From: Reticulitermes lucifugus
Lineage: Eukaryota > Arthropoda > Insecta > Blattodea > Rhinotermitidae
Direction: 5' to 3'
Assembly: GCA_026260175.1 (NCBI GenBank)
Contig: JAKCWW010000184.1
Coordinates: forward strand, 62,001-126,000
Length of the DNA stretch: 64,000 bases
The position numbers were made by a program, and so were the translations under genes. Shown piece by piece: positions 1 through 11,309 of this stretch (its first letter is position 1; the number at the start of each line of letters is the position of its first letter). Under the pieces are notes generated by a model. The model made no database searches, was not told the DNA's origin, and was given only the letters and a program-made list of their open reading frames with translations.

Positions 1-3000
1 GGTGCGCCTAAAATGCGTTCTTAGGTACATTTCATGTAGTAGAAACATCAAGAACTTTATTTCTGCGGGCTCTGGATGATTTTTGTCGCAATTATTTTAA
101 ACGATCTTGCACAACTTGGTCTTGATAGTAAGGCCTTTGATTGTTACAGGCTTTCAGTGGTCCAGTTATTAGGGCGCTCATTCAATGATGTAAGAAGTTG
201 AGATTTATCCCCGTCACAGACCCAACATCTTAAAGTAGAGATATGCACACATGGCTAGATACACGCCTGAAACTTCAGTTCTAAAAACATTTTAATAGCG
301 CAGGAAATAAACTGTTCGCTCCGAACATACACCTGAATGAAAATGGCTGAAACAGATCGATTCGTTCTAACCAGAATGCCTAAAGAAAAATTTGACTGTT
401 ATAACACTGGCTTTCCAGCTGTCGTAATTCTCTAACCGTGTATGTATGATGATTAAACTTTACATTTTCATTACTCAAGCTGAATTCTTTACGTTCAGTC
501 CTACTTAAATGGATGGACAAATTTAGATTATTCAGTCGCTGGTTGCACGAATACAAACGGTATGTCAGTTTGGGTGTAAAATAGAAAAAAGGGTACAATA
601 AACAGGATATATAATTAACTAAACAAAACATTTAACAAAAGAATCCTGCAAAGCTGTTGACATTGAATGTTGAAACATTATTTTTCGCTAATCGATTCGT
701 TTAGAAAATATTTTGCTTTAAACAATGATCAGTGATATGTAGGAGCCTTGGAAGTCTTTCATCACATTTATAGTTATGACAACGATAAAAATTAATGATA
801 CTGCTTTAGACTTTGTACATAAAAATAATAAAACGGATAATAAAGGTAATGTAACTCTAATTTTAAACTGGTGTGTAAATATATATATATATATGTTCAG
901 CAGGCGTACTGTCATAAATAAATCTTCAGCTTATTGTAATTAGATTATTTGTCCATTCAATTTCACTTTTAAGAAGCACAAAATTGCCCTTATTGACGTG
1001 CAACTTTGACGTCATTTAGACACATCTTCAGGAAACATTCAGTGAATATACACACTAGACAATAGCCGATACTTCGTAAATAGGAATATGGTACTGTTTC
1101 AGACACGTTTCTGTCAACTACATTAAACTGATCATCGTAATTTCATATCCAGGGTGTGCTTCACACAGCCAGTAGGCGTACAGCTACACTGCACACTTAT
1201 TTATGAGCATGACGTCTTTAAATTCTACACAGTTGTGACTGACAGGACGCGAAAACGAGAAATGCAGGTAACACAGTATGTCTGAGATAATACCACAAGC
1301 GTTGCATACAGCCTACATACCCCTCATGTATCCATGCATTCAAATTATATTCTTGAATTTCCGAACATTTCGGTCTTCTTTCCAGAATTTTTAACCGAAG
1401 CCGACTAAACGCAACTCAAAAGAAGAGGGGTAGATAAAAAACAAACCATTTACACGCTTAAGCTCTGTTATTTATTGCGGTGTTGTTACATTTCCGAGCT
1501 AAGTGGCTTTTCCCTGCTGAAGCACAGCCCGACCAGCCACTACACCACTTGCCGCAAGCTTCCAACAGGATACCGCACTATACATCAGTTGTACCATAGA
1601 TCCTCGGGCATTTTGATGCATTACTTCTGTGCAAAGCCACCACTGCCTGCAGTCACAAAAGGCTTCTTACTTTCATTTACGTAAAAGACTGTAAAGCGTA
1701 AAATCAGGTTGAAATTATAACGGGGATATTTCATGGCCCTACGGACTTTCAGTCCAGTTTCTTTACCCACTAAAACTTACTTATTTTTGGCTCTCATATC
1801 AATGCAGTTAGAAACAAGATATATGCTCTTGCTCCTGCGATCATCCTGTCTCCTGTCCAAAGGAATAACTGCAGCATGTTATTCTCCAATTTTCGCCCTA
1901 AGAGCCGAAATTATTCAAATGGTAAATACTGATTCAAGCTAAGGAAGCACGTTTGTTCCTACTCACCAGGCTGCATACAGAACTGCACATGCGGCCAATG
2001 ATCCTAACAGTAGTAAGTAAAACACTGAACACAACGTGGATGGCCGGGATTCGATCCCATGAAAATTATATTCTATTTTTTACTGCTACTTTCATAGCGG
2101 GCCTGAAAACCATACAGCACACTACAACGAGTTTCCCTTGGCTTGCTCGTGGTCAGAGTAACACTTATTTCGACGTCATTTAACTGCAATGTCAGTAGAT
2201 GAGTCTACACAGTATGGAATGGCAGGTGGTTAGTGAATAAAGAATTTACAAATGTTTGAAAGAAATATTCGTGACTTTATTTAAAGTTACTGTCATAAGA
2301 ATGGCCTGGTAAAACTGACATAGAGCATGAGAAACCTTCTTTAAGAGAGACTAGGAATCAAAAGTGGAGAGCGTCTTAGTAACTATACTAGCTCATTCAA
2401 GACCTGAAATCTACAGCTTTTTGTCAGTGCATATTTTGGCATTTTTTAGACCCTGGTCAAGATAACGAAACGTTTATCCATGTCAATAGGCACAATGAAA
2501 CGAAAGTGGATAAGACAGTACAGATAAAGCTTCATATATTCTCGACCTCGTCTCTAGAAGATAAGCGGTCAGTTTTGTTTTAATTTCAGTAGTACGTAAG
2601 TCATGCAGAAAATTCGACGGACCCCCAAAGACGTTTAGGATACGAAAGTAAAAAAAAATACACCGAACCTACTGGGATTCGGGCTTCAGTCACCCATCCC
2701 TCAGTCGGTCACTTTAATTAATGATGTAAATCCATGCAATTACGTTTATCGTTTTATTTACCTGGAAGCCACAGATCCTCCTCTGCGGCAATTGACGCTG
2801 CGCTGGAATACGCAGCTACATCCTCAACCGGCTCTGGGATGTGGGAAAGCGATAATGTTTACACTACGCCCCCACTACGCTTTTATGGTGCTGAACTTAG
2901 GTTCTGGACTAAATTTGTTTTCCTTGCTTTTACTTTTATCTTGAACGAAAGAGCTCTACTTTCATCATTGGCTTAATGTAGTTAGAATAAAGATTGGTGT

Positions 3001-3765
3001 CGGGATCTTTTAAACACGACAATAAACTTTAGGATTTTATGAAAAGCGTGGAATTTCGAGATTAGGAAATCCATTATTGGTGTTTTTGGAAACGTATTCT
3101 TCATTGCGTCAGTGGATTCAGATATAGTTATCAGACTGCCTTTCAACCACCCGCAGAACATCACGATCTTAAAAAGGAAGTATGAGTTCTTAAAATCTGA
3201 TATTATGCCAGTTCTTAATAAACTTCTGAATGGACTCTAGAATTCATTTAAATAATTACACCGAATCACACGAACAGTTGCATGACAAAATGAATTACGA
3301 TCCAAGTTACTAAACACGAGCTTACAGACACAGTGTATAAATCAACAGTGTTTTTCTTAGAAATACTCTGCCGATACTGCGGAGATATTAGCAGTAGTTT
3401 GTCGAAAACGACAAGAAGACAAATATAGCATACAAGAAAAATTTCCCAATCGCAGCTAAAATAGCATGTGAGTACCCGGATTAGGTACTTCGCAGATTTC
3501 AACACTAGCCACAAAACAATTCCACGACCTGGGGAGATTCGATATAATCTGTGTCTCTGAAGAAAACACGTTGAAATCGTCACAACACAGTGCGATACAG
3601 TTAAAATTTATTTCAATGTGGGAATTCAGTGAAGAACATACAAAGCGCACAGACACTCGAATTTCAATAACACGTTACTTTCCGTCGGGAGAAAGACTAA
3701 ATAGTAGCCTTTATTTATTGCACATATAATTAATGTACAGGTAACAGCAACGGCAAATGTATTAC
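1..3765. other. Unannotated AT-rich block
   Basis: No gene or RNA recognised. Open frames here (longest about 105 codons) overlap on opposite strands and lack motifs. A short AT dinucleotide run lies at 879-894. Positions 184-235 resemble 8644-8695: both carry AATGATGTAAGAA and, about 30 bases on, a GACCCAACA motif, so they are probably decayed copies of one dispersed repeat. A weak hammerhead-like motif reads on the minus strand at about 1104-1141 (GAAACGTGTC preceded by a wobble-rich stem and GATGA). Confidence 0.5.
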
Positions 3766-3767
3766 TC

Positions 3768-4000
3768 CGCAGGGCCATAAGGGATAACGTCGAAGTGGAG
3801 GTACAGCTCCACTCATTATAAACCTCGCAACTCGGGAGTGAGTGGTCAGGTTTACGCCCCGACAGATTTATTCCCGGGGAAGGATCCCCAGTACCCACTG
3901 AATAGGAGGTTGAGTAAGCCTCCTTTTAACGTGCAAAGAAGGCGAATCGAACCACAACTGACCGGTCGTCAAGTCCGCAGACTATTGCTACAACAACTAC
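3768..4000 (-). repeat. SINE family A copy
   Basis: Minus-strand copy of the most common SINE in the window. The diagnostic body is the segment around GGAGGTACAGCTCCACTCAT, then TTTACGCCCCGACAG and CCCCAGTACCCACTGAATAG. These line up in the same order with the copies at 37.8, 50.2, 57.3 and 63.8 kb. A degenerate B box (GGTTCGATTCGCC on the minus strand) lies at the right-hand, 5' end, as in a tRNA-derived SINE. Non-coding and non-autonomous; it would depend on a LINE for mobility. Confidence 0.75.
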
Positions 4001-4020
4001 TATAACTCGGCTCGTGACGC

Positions 4021-4099
4021 AATTAACTATTAACATTTAATTATTAATTATTAACTATTAATTAACTATTAATTATTAAATATTAACAATTAATTATTT
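4021..4099. repeat. ATTA-rich short tandem repeat
   Basis: About 80 bases built almost entirely from irregular TTAATTA and TTAACTA units. It abuts the 5' end of the neighbouring SINE A copy. It is an expanded AT-rich tandem repeat; no function is implied. Confidence 0.8.
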
Positions 4100-4248
4100 C
4101 ACACACCCCAACACTTTGCGCCTGCTGCTGCAGCACACATCAGAATATAATTTCCTGTGAATGCATGCTATTATTCGGTCCTGAAATGTTTGTGTTCCCG
4201 GTTCGTGTATACAAAGGTAGAAATTAAAATATAACAAACTATAATTTT

Positions 4249-4654
4249 TCCTGCTGTTCTGTATGGATGTGAAACTCGGTCCTTTACACTGAGGAACACA
4301 ATTGGCTGTATTTGAGAATAGGGCGTTACGGAGAATATTTAGACCTGATGCAGAGGCAGTAAAAGCAGAAGATTCATTGTTTGTACGCTTCGCCAAATAT
4401 TAGGCGATCAAGTCAAGAGAAAAGGATGGTATATACAACACGACTGAAAGAAAAAGAAAATAATTATAGGATTTTGCTTGGCAACCCTTAAGAGTGGACA
4501 GCACTTAGCAAATCTAGGCGTAGCTGGGAGGATAATACAAAAATTTGTTTTGACCAAAATAGGATGTGACATTGTAGACTGCATTCATCTCTCTCAGGAC
4601 GGGGACCAGTGGCGAGCTCTTGAGAAAATGGTAGTAGACAATGAGGTGTCATGA
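4249..4654 (+). pseudogene. RTE-like LINE reverse transcriptase, C-terminal fossil
   Basis: Decayed 3' end of a non-LTR retrotransposon ORF. In one frame 4256-4294 reads VLYGCET followed by R-S-F-T-L-R. After a one-base shift 4305-4370 reads LAVFENRALRRIF. After an internal loss, 4498-4654 gives a Trp-Glu-Asp segment, then IGCDIVDCIHLSQDGDQWRA and a stop at 4652-4654. This order (LYGCET, FENR.LRRIF, R.WEDNIK, DW..L.QDRD.WRA, stop) is the usual C-terminus of insect RTE-type LINE proteins. At least two frameshifts make it non-functional. The clade name rests on remembered family motifs; that it is a LINE end is firm. Confidence 0.85.
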
Positions 4655-4912
4655 AATTCAGGAAATTCCTTGTCTACCTGAAAAACTATTAACTTATTAA
4701 AAGGATTATATCCCATGAAGTTAGCTGGATAGTCATAAATTACTTTTACTCGCACCCTAATGAAAAACGGACGCACAAGTGTTAACCTAAAGTATTAATC
4801 TGTGAATAAACTCGTCTGATGCGTTTTAATATTGTTACTGTCATGTGTTTATTCTTCTTACTTAACAAACCTGTCAGTAGCTCACATTTTGTATTGTGGA
4901 TTTTAGGATGAT
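4655..4912. other. Sequence downstream of LINE fossil
   Basis: Probably includes some LINE 3' untranslated sequence directly after the stop codon. No tandem-repeat tail is evident. Nothing else recognised. Confidence 0.4.
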
Positions 4913-5108
4913 TAGTGAAGTATGATTTAAAATTATGTGGAAGGAAGCGGTTACAGACTAATTAGAGGCAATACCATGGTACGTTCATCGAGGGACTTAA
5001 AAAGACACAACAAATCTTATATATGACATCCGGCCTCTGAGCCGAGATTTGAACTCAGTACTTCCCGAATACGACGCGGATGTGCTACTCATTCAACCTA
5101 GACGTCCG
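4913..5108 (-). repeat. SINE family E copy 1
   Basis: Minus-strand tRNA-like head at 5040-5108: A-box-like GTTGAATGAGTAGCAC and B-box-like GAGTTCAAATCTC at the expected spacing. The body runs to TAGGATGATTAGTGAA at the left end. The same left-end motif, a similar middle and a tRNA-like head recur in the same orientation at 5164-5329, so these are two copies of one family. A tRNA gene is unlikely because the acceptor arms do not pair. Confidence 0.6.
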
Positions 5109-5163
5109 ATTTATTTATTTGGTGGGTTTTAACGATTCTGACAGTATCACAGTGCATTGAACG

Positions 5164-5329
5164 GTAGGATGATTAGTGAACTGGCAGAAGTATGGAAGCG
5201 GTACTGTCCGGGTATTTTCATGGACAGAAGAAGGAAAACCATGAAAAATTTCAATCAGGATTGCTGTTCTCCGAACCGCGACTGGTGACCTACTGAATGT
5301 GGAGTGCTACCACTGGCCAAACACGTCCC
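5164..5329 (-). repeat. SINE family E copy 2
   Basis: Second minus-strand copy, about 55 bases from copy 1. It shares TAGGATGATTAGTGAA and GGAAGCGGT with copy 1. Its head on the minus strand reads TTTGGCCAGTGGTAGCAC (A box) and GCGGTTCGG (B box). The two copies could be independent insertions or a tandem dimer. Confidence 0.6.
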
Positions 5330-6420
5330 TAATAATTCTTCTTCTGCCAGGAAATTTTCCATTTTCTATTTAGAACTATGATTTTAACTCATTATTTTGT
5401 CCTTTTCTGAATAAATATCCTTATTTTTCTAGCTTTTTATTTATCTCACAGCCACAAATTCTACTTATACATCGACTTTGTATGCCTCGACATTAAGGAA
5501 CTGCTTACTGCTGTACAGATTCTAATATGCTTTCCTGCTGTTTGGTCGGGCTTAAATCCATCTCTCCAGGGAGTGCAGGTAGCCACAGTCTGGGCTGGGC
5601 TGTGTCCTGCTCGGCTGTGGGTACAGAATTACCTTCACTCTTTTACACTGCGGCGTGCAGGTAATGGAAACCACTAAACAACGGAATATATAATGGGGAA
5701 ACGTCAATTCCTAGCGGTCGATTATCTCTATCATAGTGAAGAGAGGCGGAAAATATGAATGGTAATAGAAGGTAGTGTTTCAAAACCGTAGTCCTCATCA
5801 AAACTTTTGGTCTGAAACAAAATTATGGAAGCCCAAAGCTAGTAGAGTCGCAGATATAAAAAGTAAAAAGAAAAGGGCGAATTTTTGTGCCACGCACAAA
5901 GGCAATGGTAATAAAAACTAACACCCTTTCTATAAAGTAGGAATTTTATGTGAAATACGAAGTTGCCGAATACTTGGAACAATGCTGGTGAGTCGGAATT
6001 CTATGGCAGGTACACCACCCACCTAACAAATCAGGTCGTTCATCCACCGGTCCATACACTGTCCAGACCTTTGTTCCACCATCATTTCAGCTTTTCCACC
6101 TATGCTTCCATCAAGCCACCCAACTTACTTCTCAAATACAGAGGACGACAACACACACAAACCTAATCTCTCAAATACCATTCATCCCAGCAAGGCTAAT
6201 TAATATATCTTCTATGGTAAGAATATTTATATGCAATCACACGTGTTAATCCTTCATATGCTGTGTTAAGACTACGCGCGTAACAGTACATAGACTGCGT
6301 TATGTGCAATTCAGATGGAAATAGTAATCAAATTACATATATATGAGGCTAAGATGTAGCCTTCCAACTCTTTACATAGCGTAGCTTTGCACGTCAAAAC
6401 AGTTCGGAGGAACATACTGC
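5330..6420. other. Unannotated block
   Basis: No gene or repeat family recognised. A CT/GGGCT-rich patch at 5575-5625 is more GC-rich than its surroundings but matches none of the SINE families here. At 5775-5820 the minus strand has TTGATGAGG and TTTTGAAAC, a very weak hammerhead resemblance with poor stem II pairing. Confidence 0.4.
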
Positions 6421-6424
6421 CACC

Positions 6425-6596
6425 ATGAGATCTGCGCTCTTCTGAGGTATTACGAAGCGTCGAATGATAATCCCTTACCGACGTTTCGGGACAACGTATC
6501 TGTCCCGTCTTCCAGGGTAAAGAAGTCCAAGACCCTTGGTCGGTAAAGGATTACCATTCGACGATGCGTAATAACCCAGAAGAGCGCAAATCTCAT
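6425..6596. mobile_element. Foldback element with hammerhead-like loop
   Basis: Inverted repeat with 58-base arms, 6425-6482 and 6539-6596; hand alignment gives 51 of 58 identical positions. The 56-base loop holds one hammerhead-like motif on the minus strand. Each arm, read away from the loop, begins GTCGGTAA, which is the sequence around the predicted ribozyme cleavage point. The right flank (to about 6640, CATCAACATCGCGGCGG) resembles 49967-49990 next to another hammerhead-like motif, so the element is one of a family. No terminal target duplication was found, so the true ends may lie outside the arms. Confidence 0.65.
6473..6522 (-). ncRNA. Hammerhead-ribozyme-like motif (best in window)
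   Basis: Read on the minus strand: stem I CTTTACC; core CTGGAAGA (CTGAAGA with one extra G); stem II GGGACA-loop-TGTCCC, perfect; GAAA; self-complementary ACGT as minimal stem III; C as the cleavage-site base; then GGTAAGG, which pairs with stem I over seven pairs including one wobble. This is the layout of a type I hammerhead with a very short stem III, a form known from Penelope-like elements and proposed to work as a dimer through the palindromic stem III. The extra core G probably impairs cleavage. Activity is inferred, not shown. Confidence 0.6.
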
Positions 6597-6639
6597 CAAC
6601 ATCGCGGCGGAAGCCTGAAATCACGAATACTACCATCAT

Positions 6640-8640
6640 CTTCAGAGATAAAGGGACTACGTCACGGTCAACTACAACTAACGGAAGGTGGAGAATGCAC
6701 GTTTCATCGAAACTTCGGTGCCGAAATACAAACCTACACGGCGTCAATACCCAGACAATTACCACTTGGTCAAAATACACTATGACGCCGCAAAAACGTA
6801 AACACTAAACCCACGGATGTGTAATAATGAATTGCAAAGGGGGTGAGGATTTTAAGTCATACGTGAAACTCGCGTTGTGAAGCACTCAGTAACACTGGCA
6901 GTGGTAGTAAAAGCGGTATTATAAAAACAGGCCCCATAATGATATAAATCAACCCTATCTTTACCGCTCCAGTATCCAAACGGCCACGCCTTTCTGATCG
7001 AAATGCGGTCAATTTTATTTCAATATACTTCCTAATCGCTGATGGGAGAAGGAAGACCGGACGTTAGACATCACGGTGCGGCTACAAACACAGCCGTTTC
7101 ACATGAATTTCGTCATACGCATAGCGCAGTTCAGTAGTGTCCATTAAACTACCGTCTCTGGCATGGAATACGAATACTCGTAGTCGCTAATACGGTATCT
7201 TAAAACAGCGCTTCCTTTTACATCCCTGTGGAGTGCCAACTGGCCTTTAATAATGAGACACACACATACAACATTTACTATTGAGAGTAACAGCAGGAAT
7301 AAAATGAAGGAATAGTGATATATGAAGTCATCCAAAATTCTGTATGTCTTTAAGAATATGAGCTACAGATCGTAGAAAAATTTAGTCACTTCATTTAGCC
7401 CCACTAGGACAGTTCCTTGAGTGTTTCGGATTAGTTTCTATCCGTCAAACGGAACAATTGATGCCCTGCCTACTTCGAGTAAAGGGAATAATGACCCTAT
7501 TTTTCAATAACAGATAATTAAAGGAGAAAATAATACATAATGATACATCATACAAAAATAATAGATTTGTAAAAAATATTCTGATTGGTCTCCTTGTAAT
7601 TTAGTTAAGTACATTCAGTTTATGCACGTAATAATAATAATAATAATAACTTTTCTATGACAGATATGGAGCTATCTCATTATTTTATTAGTCTATATCT
7701 TTGCTACGATTAACTTAACAAAAGTTTAAGAAAAGTCTTCAAGAAAATTTAAAAGAAGTTTCCCAAAAGTTTCCAACCCTAGTAATACTCTTGCAACTTT
7801 AAGCTAAGAGCCCTAACGTAAAAATTCTTAAAAATTCCGCGAGATGTTCAGCGAAACTTTTTTAATTCAACCGCCTGAAAGAAGAAAGTCCATCCCTAAA
7901 TACAATTAACATTCCAAACTAATAACATTAGCAGTTCTTCCAACGACATCCTAACATCGTCTTTATTGATGAAATCTGAACCAATCGGACAACACTTTTG
8001 CACCGAAAGTATGCAAATTAGCAACTTCAAAATGTTACTATTAACACACACAGTGACAATGCAGTAAACACAGAAACATAAATCCCCTTGTCTAAACTTC
8101 TGAAAACTTAAAGACAACGTCATAAATTACGAGTACATATGCTTAAGTAGAGAACTGTGACGAACTAGATACATCACATCTTCATCACCTACTATCATAA
8201 ACGCGAACACGTAGCGGAACACATTAAAAGTTCACGGTACATTACAGGTAATGTGCAATACAGTTACATAAAACTGAAAACTAACCCATCACAAAACGGT
8301 ACAAATACACCTTTATTTGCAACAGAAACGAGAACAAGAAAACACGCAAAATGTCAGACTTGAGTTCACTTCATGTCCCATAGACAGAGTACATTTAGAT
8401 GTTTTGGAGCACGTTAAAGCAGTTGAACAATTAATTATCTTTTTTACGAGATCCGAGGTTCTCACAGCGGTGATGCTCAGGATTCAGGTCCTTCGGAACG
8501 CGACACTGTGTCAATCGGTTAGTGGTTTTCACATTTTCGAAGGCATTTAGTGCCTTCACATTCAAGGGCCAAGCCAACCAAAGAGAATAGTTATTGTTCT
8601 TGAACTGCTTAAATAGTTCTTATCCTTTGACTGTTTGACA
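6640..8640. other. Unannotated block with ATA microsatellite
   Basis: No gene recognised. A (TAA)n microsatellite of about seven units occupies 7629-7650. Predicted frames are short, overlapping and without motifs. Confidence 0.5.
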
Positions 8641-8641
8641 A

Positions 8642-8682
8642 TTAATGATGTAAGAACTACGTTCTTTCGAAACGTCAAGAAT
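8642..8682 (+). ncRNA. Degenerate hammerhead-like motif
   Basis: TTAATGA (two changes from CTGATGA) is followed by a perfect six-pair stem II AAGAAC-TAC-GTTCTT, then TC, GAAAC and GTC, with self-complementary ACGT. Stem I pairing is not evident. It is probably a decayed copy of one of the ribozyme-bearing repeats. Positions 184-235 look like a more decayed relative. Confidence 0.35.
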
Positions 8683-8889
8683 CACTGACCCAACAACATA
8701 CAGTAACACCTGCAAAGACCTGAATTTTAATCAGTTGTATTCATTTTTAAATGTTGCTTCACGACTTACATTGCTACAACTACAAAGAGTCTGTAACAGA
8801 TGAATGAATACGACGTTTTGATGGAATGATACTGACAGTAGAAAACCGAAGAACTCTAAGAACACCCTATCCCAGTTCATCTTTCTCTG

Positions 8890-8962
8890 CCAAAAATCCC
8901 ACATCGACCTGCCTGGGATTCAACATAGAGCTATGAGGTGAGAGGCCGTTGACTAACCGTAT
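8890..8962 (-). repeat. SINE family C fragment
   Basis: The minus strand carries the family C segment of a CACCGC-like patch, a degraded B box, then CAGGTCGATGTGGGATTT. It matches the same order in the copies at 18.6 and 27.1 kb (GTCCATGTGGGATTTGTG). Only the head and the start of the body remain. Confidence 0.55.
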
Positions 8963-8969
8963 ACCCCTC

Positions 8970-9860
8970 AATTTTCTTTATTCTTGCTGAGTCAATCGTA
9001 AATTGTTTATAATCTGCTGGAGTATAAACACCTCTAATTCACTCGGATTACGGCTTGCAGGCACGCGCTGGGGTGGTACAGAGGGAATAGAATAAGGCTT
9101 ACACAAGTCACATCGATAATTACATTTGTACCACGTACAATTTTCGACGAAGCTTTTAACATTTTGGCACGAAATGTACTAAAGTTGTAACTCTGTACCA
9201 AGCTCCCTCAAGAGGATGTAAAGAGCCTGCAGATTGCAAGATGAGAGTGCGAGGCTGTAGCTCATTCCTTCCCCGTGGAGCTCAATATCTGTTATTTATT
9301 TTCTAAGCCAGGGCGAGTTATGCGCTATTAGGGTTCCTCCGCAGTTCACACAAGGTGTGGGGTCCAGTTCATATGCCTGGTGCACCAGCGAGAGGAAAAC
9401 CCAGCCAAGAGGTCGCAGCGAATTTTCCTCAAAAGTGAGCTCATTCTCATATTTAAGTCAGTTCGGTTCCTTTCATGCCAGATGTTTTTCTTCTCATTTG
9501 GGAAATGGAATTATGCACTTATCTAAAGAGAGAACGTGGGCGTGGATAGGAAAAGGACTAAAGAACGAGAAATTACGCGAGGCAGATTGGAAAGTTTGCA
9601 TCCAAAACTTAGAGAGTATACAAATTAAATTACAAAGCGAACGACTACAGAATCTATGGAGCGTTCTCAAAATCTGTATCGGTAAGTCAGGCTCGGTGCT
9701 ACATCTGCCTGTACTGAATACCACACTATAATAAGGGGCATCGTGGTTATACTGAAAAGATAATTGTCTCTGGTCTATTATTCTCCAAAGTATACTACTA
9801 CTTCTAATTTCTTCACGAACATTTATAAACCCCTCAGAAGATACGCTTTCAATTCGACGT
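8970..9860. other. Unannotated block
   Basis: Holds a 124-codon plus-strand frame (9357-9731) and an overlapping 76-codon minus-strand frame. The plus-strand frame has an even, somewhat charged composition (ERTWAWIGKGLKNEKL region) but no domain I recognise. It could be a retroelement remnant or chance. Confidence 0.3.
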
Positions 9861-9865
9861 TATCT

Positions 9866-10060
9866 TCAAGCTTGCGTCTTAATCCTTCTATGTATATAGT
9901 CTTCCCATCTTTGCCAGTATGCGGTAATCTCCTTATAATACACAGCTCTTAGCGACCTAAGTTCCTCACCTAATCCTCTATGTATTTTCTGGTTTAATCG
10001 TGTATACTCAGCAGTCTTCAAATTCTCATTTCTACCTCCTCCATTCTTTGTACTTGTCAT
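9866..10060 (-). pseudogene. Possible LINE ORF linker remnant
   Basis: A 64-codon minus-strand frame includes EYTRLNQKIHRGLGEELRSL. It resembles the region between endonuclease and reverse transcriptase in RTE-type LINEs, where a pattern like Y..LN..VRR.LR.DLR is usual. No catalytic motif is present and the frame degrades downstream. A second LINE fragment on the same strand lies at 10161-10440, but in the wrong order for one intact element. Confidence 0.4.
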
Positions 10061-10160
10061 CCTCCAATACTTAAAACAACAATTTTGTTACTAATGGTTG
10101 GAATACACATTCTTGAGAAGGTAATAGGCCCTCAGGTAGTCAATAAATGCCTGCATTTTA

Positions 10161-10440
10161 TCAAACTCGAAAATTCATTACCGTGTTCAAAACAGCCAAT
10201 CACCGGATCCTATACTGAGCCACATTTATCCGCTCCACATCCTCCAATTCTAATTCTTCAAGATCACTTTCATGATTATTCTCTCATCTGCGCCCAATTC
10301 TTCTTAGCAGTCCATTTCCTGCAGGTTGTCGAACCCAATTCCGCAGGCATTTCTTTTCTCTCACAAGCATGGCCCATGTCCCGCCAACGTAATTTTTCTT
10401 GCTTTGATCATATTAATAATTGTTTAACCAACTGTTTGTA
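10161..10440 (-). pseudogene. RTE-like LINE C-terminal fossil
   Basis: Minus-strand reading gives IKARKITLAGHG (compare the usual RRLRWAGHV), a degraded middle, then DLEELELEDVERINVAQYR and, after a small shift, LAVLNTVMNFRV and a stop at 10161-10163. The end NTVMN.RV-stop is a hallmark of this LINE group. Several frameshifts and stops show it is dead. Confidence 0.65.
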
Positions 10441-10449
10441 TAATTAAAG

Positions 10450-11185
10450 TAATCGTGATCTCCTGGTCAATACTTTAGCATTGTTATTCTGTTTTATTTC
10501 ATTTTCTATTCATAACGATCCAAAAGGGCACGATAAGGATTACAGTAAAGTAACGAAATGTGAAGAGAATGAGACTTACACGTCAAGTCATGTTTGTTTA
10601 TAGAAAACTTCAAAATTCCGCTGGAGTACCAATGGCGTTGTTAAAATTTCTACAACAGGTGTTGTTTGTAAAGCATGGCAATGCACGAGAAACAAAATTC
10701 GGAAAGAAATTTCCATGGTAATTACTAAAGGACAAGAAATATTCACGAAAAATGGGTTAAAAGCACGATCACAATACAGCTGTTCCGACATTCAGACCCT
10801 CATTCTACCCTGCTGTACCCCTCATTTATCTCCACTGAAAATTCAGGAAAGGAAAGACAGGAAAATACCTCTCTCGCACCAATCATGCTAGAGTAGTGGT
10901 TACAAATGACAATTCGCATTTTGGGAGACCCAGGGCTCAAATCTAAGAAGAAAACCGACTACTGTCACTATAATTTCTCCTACGTATAATTAATAATATC
11001 CTCGGGAAAAATTATCTTAAGAGTATGTATGCCAAGAAAGTTCATGCAAGTAAATTTCAAATCATCATTCGGTGCCATACGATCACTCAACACTAAATTA
11101 ACTATAGATGTAAAACTGTTTAAGTGCCACTTAATAGAACAAACAATAACAAAATTAATGTAGAATAAATTTGTCCCTGTATATA
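10450..11185. other. Unannotated block
   Basis: No gene recognised. At 10893-10955 a GAGTAGTGGTTACAAATGAC stretch followed by GGGCTCAAATC looks like weak A and B boxes, possibly the head of another tRNA-derived SINE, but no second copy was found in the window to confirm it. Confidence 0.35.
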
Positions 11186-11186
11186 C

Positions 11187-11308
11187 CATGAAGGCACATG
11201 AGGGAGGGCAGGTACAGATATCTCGCCACTAGAAGGAAATGACTGTGTATCTTTACGTCCCGGCCGCCTTACCTCCAGGAAATGAACCCTCGCGTGAGGG
11301 TCCTTTGA
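11187..11308 (-). repeat. Degenerate SINE family A copy
   Basis: The plus strand reads CCATGAAGGCACATGAGGG, then TTTACGTCCCGGCCGCCTTA and a degraded CCAGGAAATGAACCCT. This is the tail-to-middle order of family A in minus orientation. The tRNA-like head is missing or unrecognisable. Confidence 0.6.
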
Positions 11309-11309
11309 A

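Noticed and set aside
2035-2075. Possible reversed B box (GGGATTCGATCCC) marking a SINE
   Set aside because: No A box at the right distance and no similarity to other copies in the window.
5040-5108. A tRNA gene on the minus strand
   Set aside because: A and B boxes are present but the acceptor and anticodon arms do not pair and the repeat body follows; it is a SINE head.
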